NCBI RefSeq assembly: GCF_022568815.1
Contig: NZ_JAKZHX010000009.1
Location: 1-64,000 of the forward strand
Origin: Undibacterium paludis
GTDB lineage: Bacteria; Pseudomonadota; Gammaproteobacteria; Burkholderiales; Burkholderiaceae_D
Length of the DNA stretch: 64,000 nucleotides
Direction of reading: 5' to 3'
Shown: in pieces, positions 57,807-64,000 of the stretch
How positions within the stretch are numbered: the first letter of the stretch is position 1
Layout of the letters: every line of letters begins with the position of its first letter
Notes under the pieces: generated by a model
What the model saw: only the letters and a program-made list of their open reading frames with translations
What the model was told of the DNA's origin: nothing
Database searches by the model: none
Translations under genes and position numbers: made by a program

Positions 57807-58772
57807 TCAACGCTCCTGCATTGCCTTAATCTTTTGCTTGATTTCAGGCATCATGGCCATCGCAGCCTTTTCACCAGCCAATATGGCCAGGTTTCTACCC
57901 GCAAAGTCATTACCCTTCATGCCGGGCAATTCCGGACGTATCACAATCTCAGCCTGCTTCAATTCAAACTGATTGATGCTCTGCCCCATGATGGCAACCG
58001 TTTGCAGCAAAATATCAAGCGTCGCATTATTGACTGTTGGCTCAGGCGGGGATGATATATTGACGGCAATCACGATGTCTGCCCCCATGTCCCGCGCAAA
58101 GCGTACCGGCACCGGCGATACCAGACCACCGTCAACATACAGGCGATCATTGATTTTCACTGGCTGGAATACACCCGGCACAGCAGAAGATGCACGTACT
58201 GCCGCACCAGTATTACCGCGCTGGAACAGCACAGGATGACCGGTCGCCAGATCGGTCGCCACGGCACCAAATGGCTTGCGCAGTTTTTCTATCGGTGCCT
58301 GCGCCACCAGCCGGTTGACGTAGGTTTGCAGTGCATCCCCCTTCAACACGCCGCTGGACTTGGAAAACAAAGGCAGCGACCAGTCCGAAATGGTTGCCTC
58401 ATCCATTTCCAGGGCCATTTTTTGCAGGGCAAAACCATTGTTCCCGGCAGCATACATGGCGCCAACAACACTGCCGGCACTGGTGCCAACAACAACATCA
58501 GGCGAAATACCCTGTGATTCCAGGGCCTTGATGACACCAATATGGGCAAAACCGCGTGCCGCACCACCGCCCAGGGCCAGACCTATGCGTACCGGCTTCA
58601 AAGTCTTCGCCACAGGATTTGCCGGCACCACAGCAGGCGCAGCTTGCTGCGGCACGGTATTACAAGCACTCAGGCCCGCACCCAGACCCGCCAGCAGCAA
58701 CATATTCGCCAGCAGGCGAACTGCCCTCCGTCTTTGCGAAGGGGCATGATGTATAAATTGAAAAAGCGACAT
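57807..58772 (-). CDS. Patatin-like phospholipase lipoprotein (RssA-type)
   Basis: A 321-residue serine hydrolase with a lipoprotein signal (lipobox LSAC near residue 37). The patatin domain has the oxyanion loop GLALGGGAARGFAHIGV, the nucleophile elbow GTSAGSVVGAMYA and the catalytic aspartate in YVDGGLVSPVPV, completing the Ser-Asp dyad. It probably acts on membrane lipids. Start ATG 58772 begins the signal peptide; the region upstream to 58850 has no support. Divergent from the 5'-nucleotidase gene. Confidence 0.9.
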   Translation of the reverse strand: MSLFQFIHHAPSQRRRAVRLLANMLLLAGLGAGLSACNTVPQQAAPAVVPANPVAKTLKPVRIGLALGGGAARGFAHIGVIKALESQGISPDVVVGTSAGSVVGAMYAAGNNGFALQKMALEMDEATISDWSLPLFSKSSGVLKGDALQTYVNRLVAQAPIEKLRKPFGAVATDLATGHPVLFQRGNTGAAVRASSAVPGVFQPVKINDRLYVDGGLVSPVPVRFARDMGADIVIAVNISSPPEPTVNNATLDILLQTVAIMGQSINQFELKQAEIVIRPELPGMKGNDFAGRNLAILAGEKAAMAMMPEIKQKIKAMQER

Positions 58773-59190
58773 GAGGATTTTTTTGAAAAGATGAAAAGTA
58801 CAAATCGGGCAATTACCATCGCGCTCAATGCATCGAAAGGCAGTTTGCAAAACAGGTGCGAGATTATATTTCCAAAACCCTGGCAGGCACCAAAAACAGC
58901 CAAAGAAATTAATTAATTGCCAAATTCAGGCCAGCCAATTCCCCATCCATAACAAAACTCATTGAAAACTTAAATAAGAAACATGAAAAACTGAACATAA
59001 TTGCAGCAGCATCAACATCATAACTTCGTGATGCACACTATTCCATTACTCATATGTCATGCCAAGGAAATAATTCATACTGATAATCGCGCACTTGTCG
59101 TGCCTGCGCCGACGAGACCCTGGCAAAAAGCATCGCGCAACAACGCTGCAAATCGCTCAATTATCACTGATGATTCTTTAGAAAGATTTT
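58773..59190. other. Intergenic region between patatin and 5'-nucleotidase genes
   Basis: About 420 bp, AT-rich near 58900-59000. It must contain divergent promoters. No clear promoter pair, dyad or conserved short gene was found, and only a single Pho-box-like half site (TGTCAT at about 59056) is visible. Confidence 0.5.
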
Positions 59191-61305
59191 ATGAAGAAAT
59201 TTCTCTTGCTGCCATCCATCGCAGCTCTTGCTCTTTCAGGCTGCGGCAGCAGTGACCCGGCGACAGTCACCCCCAATACCAGTGTGATCCCGGTTACAGA
59301 CCCCAATGCCGTGCCTGAAGGCACGACGCTCAAAATTGCCCTGCTGGAAACAACTGATATTCATCAAAATATACTCAGCTATGACTACTATGGTTTGAAG
59401 GCAGACACCAGCCTTGGCCTGGAAAGAACCGCAGCCCTGATCAGCGCCGCCCGCGCAGAAAACCCCAACAATGTCTTGCTTGATGACGGCGACGTCATCC
59501 AGGGCACCTTGCTTGGTGACTACCAGGCAATTGCCTCCCCCGTGACATGCAGTGGCACCCTGGCAGTCTACAAAGTCATGAATGCGCTCAAATATGATGG
59601 TGCCGGCATGGGCAACCATGAATTCAACTACGGCCTGAACTTCCTGAGCCAGATTACCAATACAGATTTCGGCTTGCCTGATGTCAGCAAGACTGGCAAC
59701 TGCGGCGCCCCCAATTTCCCATTGGTTTTGTCGAATGTGGTTGGCGCCAGCAGCCAGAAACCCATCTTCAATCCAACCTCCATTATCCCCAAACAATTCA
59801 CGGCAACCAAGCCTGACGGCAGCACCATGAGCGTTAAGCTCAATGTCGGCATCATGGGTTTTGTGCCACCGCAAATCATGGACTGGGATCAAAAATCCCT
59901 GGCAGGTAAAGTAGTCGTCAATGGATTGCAAGAATCTGCCAACAAATATGTGCCGGAGTTGCGCAGCAAAGGAGCCGACCTGGTTGTCGCTCTGTCACAC
60001 GGAGGCCTTGATGCATCCCCATATAGCCCCAAGATGGAAAACGGTAGCCTGCATCTGACCTCAACCGGCATTGACGCCCTGATGCTGGGCCATGCGCATT
60101 TAATTTTCCCCAAGGCAAAAGAAGCTGGCGGGCCAGCCATTGACGCCTCGTTGGCGGCCTTGCCGGCAGCGCAGGTTGATACAACCAAAGGACTGGTCAA
60201 TGGTGTGCCTGCAGTCATGGCGCAAAGCTGGGGGCGTCGCCTGGGCATCATACAAATGACATTGAAATACCAGGGCGGCAAATGGGTAGTACAAAAAGAC
60301 CTGACCAATGTGGAAGCACGCGGCTTCAAATACAAGGATGGCACGACCATCGTTGACGCTGATGCCTCCATCGCCCCCTTGGTCGACACAGAGCACAAGG
60401 CAACCATCAGCTATGCAACACAGGCATTGGGCACCACCACAGACTTTGAAATGTCTGCCTACTTTGCCCTGGTTGGCGACGTTTCTGCCATACAGATCGT
60501 CAACCAGGCGCAAATCGACTATGTGAAAAGCTTTATCGCCAGCTCAACAGATGCCACCCTGGCCAGCTACAAGTCCATTCCCGTGATTTCTTGCAGCGCG
60601 CCATTCAAGGCCGGTCGCAATGGCCCGACTGACTTCACCGACGTTGCCCCGACTGCCACAGCAGCATCACCAGTCGGCCTGCAAGTGCGCAACCCCGGCG
60701 ACCTTTACCTGTACGGCAACAACAATCTGCAGGCCGTCAAAATCAAGGGCTCTGACCTGAAAAACTGGCTGGAAACAGCGGCTAACCAGTTCGCCAAAAT
60801 CGACCCGACATTGACGACAGAGCAGGACCTGGTGCCATCGTATTCAACCATCTATAACTACGATGTTTTCTACGCAGAAAACAATGCACTCAAATACCAG
60901 ATCGACGTAACCCAGCCTGCCGGCAAACGCATTGTCAACCTGACATATGCAGGCAAGGCGATTGCCGATACCGATGACTTCATCGTTGCAACGAATGACT
61001 ATCGCGCCGGTGGCGGTGGCAACTTCCCCGGCATAGATGGCAGCAAAACCATCATCAAATCACCGGATGCCAACCAGGCAGTCGTCAGCAACTATGTAAA
61101 AAAACAGGGCAAGATTACCAGTGCAGCAAACGGATCTGGCCAGAGCTGGAGTTTTGTCAAGGTTGATGCCAAGGGCCCGGTCATTTTGCGCTCAGCCCCG
61201 GGTAAGATGGCTGTTGCCCAGGCACTGGGTTTGTCACGCGTCAAATCCGAAGGCGCACTCGACGCCAGCGGCTATGCCAAATATGCGATTGACCTGAGCA
61301 AATAA
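59191..61305 (+). CDS. 5'-nucleotidase / 2',3'-cyclic-nucleotide phosphodiesterase family lipoprotein
   Basis: A 704-residue envelope phosphoesterase. Lipoprotein signal MKKFLLLPSIAALALSGC, then a calcineurin-like domain with TTDIHQNI, LLDDGDVIQGT, GAGMGNHEFNYG, VVALSHGG and MLGHAHLIF. The C-terminal 5'-nucleotidase domain (from about residue 400) contains NPGDLYLYGNNNLQAVKIKGSDLKNWLE and TNDYRAGGGGNFPG. It resembles periplasmic CpdB but is lipid-anchored. It salvages extracellular nucleotides. Confidence 0.92.
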   Translation: MKKFLLLPSIAALALSGCGSSDPATVTPNTSVIPVTDPNAVPEGTTLKIALLETTDIHQNILSYDYYGLKADTSLGLERTAALISAARAENPNNVLLDDGDVIQGTLLGDYQAIASPVTCSGTLAVYKVMNALKYDGAGMGNHEFNYGLNFLSQITNTDFGLPDVSKTGNCGAPNFPLVLSNVVGASSQKPIFNPTSIIPKQFTATKPDGSTMSVKLNVGIMGFVPPQIMDWDQKSLAGKVVVNGLQESANKYVPELRSKGADLVVALSHGGLDASPYSPKMENGSLHLTSTGIDALMLGHAHLIFPKAKEAGGPAIDASLAALPAAQVDTTKGLVNGVPAVMAQSWGRRLGIIQMTLKYQGGKWVVQKDLTNVEARGFKYKDGTTIVDADASIAPLVDTEHKATISYATQALGTTTDFEMSAYFALVGDVSAIQIVNQAQIDYVKSFIASSTDATLASYKSIPVISCSAPFKAGRNGPTDFTDVAPTATAASPVGLQVRNPGDLYLYGNNNLQAVKIKGSDLKNWLETAANQFAKIDPTLTTEQDLVPSYSTIYNYDVFYAENNALKYQIDVTQPAGKRIVNLTYAGKAIADTDDFIVATNDYRAGGGGNFPGIDGSKTIIKSPDANQAVVSNYVKKQGKITSAANGSGQSWSFVKVDAKGPVILRSAPGKMAVAQALGLSRVKSEGALDASGYAKYAIDLSK

Positions 61306-61381
61306 GCAAAAACGATTGATCCACAGTCTGCACTCCTGCCGCTCACCAGGCAGGAGTGCACTGCCCCATCAAGAAAAAGAA

Positions 61382-62125
61382 ATGTCCAGCAAAACCAGAA
61401 GCATTATTGCCACCACCTGCATCAGCCTGCTCGCCTGCGCACGAGCACCGGCGCCAACGCCAGTGCCAACCATGGCAGAAATAGAATCTGCGGGCATACA
61501 AGCCGTACATGCCCAGCACCCGACAGCCCTGTTAGCTCTGCAAAAGTGGGCAACAGCGGGCTACCCGGTAGCACAAAGAGAGCTGGCTTTTGCCTATGCC
61601 ACAAAACCTGAGACACATACACAAACCCGGACCTGGTTGGAAAAGGCCGCGAAAGGCGGCGATACCGAAGCCCAGTTCCAGCTGGCAGAAGCCTATTACA
61701 AGGGGCGCTGGGGCCTGAAATCTGATTATCAGCAAGCGTACAACTGGTATGAAATAGCTGCAAACAACAAGGAAGGCCGGGCCAGTTTCATGCTGGCACG
61801 CATGAGCAAGTATGGACAGGGCACATCCCAGGATTTAGCCACATCAGTAAGATGGCTGAAAACTGCCAGTGAGCAGGGCAACGCCCAGGCCATGTTCCTG
61901 CTGTCGAATGCCTATGCTGCCGGTGAAGGCACAGACAAAAACCCTGCCCTGGCCAGAAAATGGCTGGAAGAATCGGCAGAACTGGAATACCCGGTCGCCA
62001 TCCAGGCGCTGGCCATGGAGCTGGAAACCGGCAGCCAGCATGTAGAGAAAGACGCAGTAAAAGCACGACACCTGATCAAGGAAGCATCGGACGAACGCCT
62101 GATGCGCTGGAACAGGTATCAATAA
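61382..62125 (+). CDS. Sel1-repeat lipoprotein
   Basis: A 247-residue exported protein with a probable lipobox (LLAC at about residues 17-20). Four to five Sel1-like helical repeats follow, for example AQFQLAEAYYKGRWGLKSDYQQAYNWYEIAA, ASFMLARMSKYGQGTSQDLATSVRWLKTAS and AMFLLSNAYAAGEGTDKNPALARKWLEESA. Such repeats mediate protein-protein contacts. It lies 76 bp after the nucleotidase gene, possibly cotranscribed. Start ATG 61382 opens the signal; ATG 61316 would precede it with unrelated residues. Confidence 0.88.
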   Translation: MSSKTRSIIATTCISLLACARAPAPTPVPTMAEIESAGIQAVHAQHPTALLALQKWATAGYPVAQRELAFAYATKPETHTQTRTWLEKAAKGGDTEAQFQLAEAYYKGRWGLKSDYQQAYNWYEIAANNKEGRASFMLARMSKYGQGTSQDLATSVRWLKTASEQGNAQAMFLLSNAYAAGEGTDKNPALARKWLEESAELEYPVAIQALAMELETGSQHVEKDAVKARHLIKEASDERLMRWNRYQ

Positions 62126-62271
62126 TTGCGATAGCTGCCACGGAATGGCAACATTAACAATATACATTAGCAGTCAAACAATCCATCTTGCCGACCGATA
62201 GCATCAGGACACAGGCGAACCGGTCATAGCAAGGTACAATAACGGATTGTGAATCGCTGTCCTGTTTTATT

Positions 62272-63315
62272 GTGAATACCAAAGCACTCCCCCCACGCCG
62301 CGTCTCGGTCGCCCCCATGCTGGACTGGACCGACAGACATTGCCGCCAATTCCACCGGCACATCACCCGCAATACCTGGCTGTACACGGAAATGGTGACC
62401 ACCGGCTCGCTGTTGCATGGTGACCTGCAGCGCCACCTGGAATTCAATCCCGATGAACATCCGGTCGCCCTGCAACTGGGAGGCAGTGACACGGCCGAAC
62501 TGGCCCACGCCGCCAAACTGGGGACGGAATGGGGTTACGACGAAATCAACCTGAACTGCGGCTGCCCTTCTGAACGCGTACAAAAAGGTGCTTTTGGCGC
62601 CTGTCTGATGGCAGAACCGCAATTAGTCGCTGATTGCGTCAAAGCCATGAAAGACGTCACCTCAATCGACGTAACGGTCAAACACCGCATAGGCATCAAT
62701 GATGTCGATTCTTATGATTTCATGCGCGATTTTGTGGGTACCATCGCTGACGCCGGTTGCAAGACTTTTATCGTGCATGCCCGTACTGCCATCCTGAAAG
62801 GATTGTCGCCAAGAGAGAATCGCGAAATCCCTCCCTTGAAATATGACTACGCCTATAGATTGAAACGTGAATTCCCGCAACTGGAAATCATCATCAATGG
62901 CGGCATCAAGACCCTGGAAGAAATGGATGCCCATCTGCAGCATGTTGATGGCGTCATGATAGGGCGTGAGGCATATCACAACCCCTATTTCATGGCCAGT
63001 TTCGACCAGCATTTTTTTGGGGACAACAGGCCGGTGAAAACCCGCCAGGAAATCCTGGAATGCATGATCCCCTACATCCGCCAGCAATTGCATCTATATG
63101 GCAATGAAGGTAAAGGCTTGCGTTTGAACACCGTGGTGCGCCATATGCTGGGATTGATGATGGGACTGGTTGGCGCACGTGCCTTTCGCCAGATATTATC
63201 AGATAGCAAGAAACTGGCTGGCGGCAATCCAGAGATTTTGCTGGAAGCCGCAAAACATATGCAAAGCATTACCGCCTATGACAGGTCACGTGAAGAGCAA
63301 GCGGTATCTGCTTGA
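62272..63315 (+). CDS. dusA: tRNA-dihydrouridine(20/20a) synthase
   Basis: Flavoenzyme reducing U20 and U20a of tRNAs. The 347-residue protein has RVSVAPMLDWTDRHCRQFHR (FMN binding), the catalytic cysteine in EINLNCGCPSERVQKGAFGACLM, VKHRIGIND, FIVHARTAILKGLSPRENR and IIINGGIKTLEE. The start is GTG at 62272; no ATG fits. Subfamily DusA is supported by the NREIPPLKYDYAYRLK segment. Confidence 0.95.
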   Translation: MNTKALPPRRVSVAPMLDWTDRHCRQFHRHITRNTWLYTEMVTTGSLLHGDLQRHLEFNPDEHPVALQLGGSDTAELAHAAKLGTEWGYDEINLNCGCPSERVQKGAFGACLMAEPQLVADCVKAMKDVTSIDVTVKHRIGINDVDSYDFMRDFVGTIADAGCKTFIVHARTAILKGLSPRENREIPPLKYDYAYRLKREFPQLEIIINGGIKTLEEMDAHLQHVDGVMIGREAYHNPYFMASFDQHFFGDNRPVKTRQEILECMIPYIRQQLHLYGNEGKGLRLNTVVRHMLGLMMGLVGARAFRQILSDSKKLAGGNPEILLEAAKHMQSITAYDRSREEQAVSA

Positions 63316-63395
63316 TGCGCATAGGCTGCGTAGACATGTATAAGTCAATTTGTAAATTGGATTGCCATATTCGTAATAATTTGTAATACATCATG

Positions 63396-63506
63396 GGATT
63401 GTTGACTTGAAGGAATATATTATTCATGTTTCATTGCATGCTCCTTCAACTCACTACCTCAGTGAGATTGCCTACGCCTTTAGATATAATCGCGTAGGCT
63501 TTTTTA
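63396..63506 (+). ncRNA. Candidate small RNA (three stem-loops ending in a terminator)
   Basis: A possible promoter (TTGCCA 63362-63367, TAATAC 63384-63389, 16-bp spacing) precedes about 110 bases with three consecutive inverted repeats: TTGAAGGA/TCCTTCAA (63407-63414 with 63442-63449), TCACT/AGTGA (63451-63465) and the terminator stem. There is no open reading frame. It could instead be the 3' end of dusA or a leader of the next gene. Confidence 0.35.
63470..63506 (+). terminator. Intrinsic terminator downstream of dusA
   Basis: GCCTACGC (63470-63477) and GCGTAGGC (63492-63499), 14-base loop, then T6. The loop contains a perfect TATAAT (63485-63490), which could serve as -10 box for the gene at 63535. 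Confidence 0.85.
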
Positions 63507-63534
63507 TTTCCGCTCCTGTTTTCCTGGAATCATC

Positions 63535-64000
63535 ATGCGCATTTCCACCCTGAACAAAATCATGCTGGTCAGTTGTCTGGCTTTCTCGCCACTACTGACA
63601 ACACAATCACAAGCTGCAACGATGATAGACCTGCGGTTTGATCTGTTCATGGCAAAAGCCACGGATTTGAAAAAAGAACTTAACCTGAATGCCAACCAGC
63701 AGGTTTTGTGGCAGCAGACTGAAAACAAGCTACAGTCCATACAACATCAACGCGAGGTGCGCCGCGAACGCCTACAGGCAGAACTCGATGTACGCCTGGA
63801 ACAAAAAGCCCTGGAATTGCGTGATATCAATCCACAACTGGACCAGGAAGAACAATTAAGCAGCCAGGAAAACCGCCAGATGCGCGAACTGTTTTTCACG
63901 CTCAATGACGCGCTTGACGACAGGCAGCGCTCGTCCCTGCAAACATTCCTGGCATCGACTTTGAGAGCCTCACCAGAATCCGCAAGAGTCAGACCAGCAG
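63535..64000 (+). CDS. Spy/LTXXQ-like periplasmic protein, N-terminal part (cut by window edge)
   Basis: An open frame of 155 codons running off the right edge. It starts MRISTLNKIMLVSCLAF with a signal peptide ending about residue 28 (TQSQAATM). A helical, Lys/Glu/Gln-rich region follows: DLKKELNLNANQQVLWQQTENKL and REVRRERLQAELDVRLEQ, then LFFTLNDALDDRQRSSLQTFL. The LNANQQ and LDDRQR segments resemble the two LTxxQ-type motifs of Spy/CpxP chaperones. Function is a family-level inference and the C-terminus is not seen. Confidence 0.75.
   Translation, partial: MRISTLNKIMLVSCLAFSPLLTTQSQAATMIDLRFDLFMAKATDLKKELNLNANQQVLWQQTENKLQSIQHQREVRRERLQAELDVRLEQKALELRDINPQLDQEEQLSSQENRQMRELFFTLNDALDDRQRSSLQTFLASTLRASPESARVRPA

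Noticed and set aside
58980..59190. Pho box in front of the 5'-nucleotidase gene
   Set aside because: Only one TGTCAT half site is seen and no second half at 11-bp spacing.

Overview
The window is a contiguous stretch of a betaproteobacterial chromosome, most likely from the family Oxalobacteraceae. The evidence is the gene content and order: trpF-trpB-trpA-accD-folC-SPOR-cvpA-purF, dapA-bamC, ftsH-folP-glmM with rlmE and yhbY, carA-carB-greA, DUF1841, DUF2069, and a Methylobacillus-type epsE-epsF-epsG polysaccharide export set. The moderate GC content would fit Undibacterium, but the genus is an inference. Almost all of the window is dense core genome. Accessory signals are an IS5-family end at the left edge, the exopolysaccharide locus in the middle, and a small regulator/phosphoesterase pair beside a tRNA.

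Layout. 1-266: left-truncated IS5-type element. 307-7586: nitroreductase (RutE-like), DUF1841 protein, then a minus-strand run of bamC, dapA, a methyltransferase, a site-2-protease homologue that has lost its zinc ligands, a YciO/Sua5 protein, htpX and an RNase AM-type PHP phosphatase. 7737-12561: TonB-dependent receptor and a two-gene ABC-2 exporter. 12810-21200: the trp/acc/fol/pur block, all on the minus strand. 21321-24203: a WecG/TagA glycosyltransferase, a SUKH protein and isocitrate lyase.

24527-37409 is a surface-polysaccharide locus. On the minus strand lies an operon of outer-membrane export protein (epsE), chain-length determinant (epsF), tyrosine autokinase (epsG), glycosyltransferase and acyltransferase. 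Divergent from it are a second glycosyltransferase and the priming undecaprenyl-phosphate sugar transferase. A Wzy-like polymerase, a secreted glycoside hydrolase and a FemAB-like N-acyltransferase complete the set. No Wzx flippase is visible. The kinase carries an N-terminal double motif matching the cyclic-di-GMP-binding MshEN fold, so export could be controlled directly by that second messenger.

37406-45515: YihY membrane protein, WrbA-like quinone reductase, DUF2069 protein, FAD-linked 2-hydroxyacid oxidase, a chemotaxis receptor, then a calcineurin-like phosphoesterase divergent from a WYL-domain regulator. The last two share an intergenic region with a perfect 16-bp inverted repeat and lie beside tRNA-Arg(UCU). 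45629-56190: glmM, folP, ftsH, rlmE, yhbY, greA, carB, carA. 56495-64000: a GlcG/HbpS-like protein, an NlpC/P60 hydrolase, a patatin lipoprotein, a 5'-nucleotidase lipoprotein, a Sel1-repeat lipoprotein, dusA, a possible small RNA and the start of a Spy/LTXXQ-like periplasmic protein cut by the window edge.

A recurring architectural feature is an intrinsic terminator whose U-tract runs to within 0-5 nt of the next co-directional start codon (htpX/yciO, accD/folC, ftsH/folP). No complete new multi-gene defence system is evident. The best leads are the zinc-ligand-less S2P homologue, the MshEN-kinase fusion and the WYL/phosphoesterase pair.
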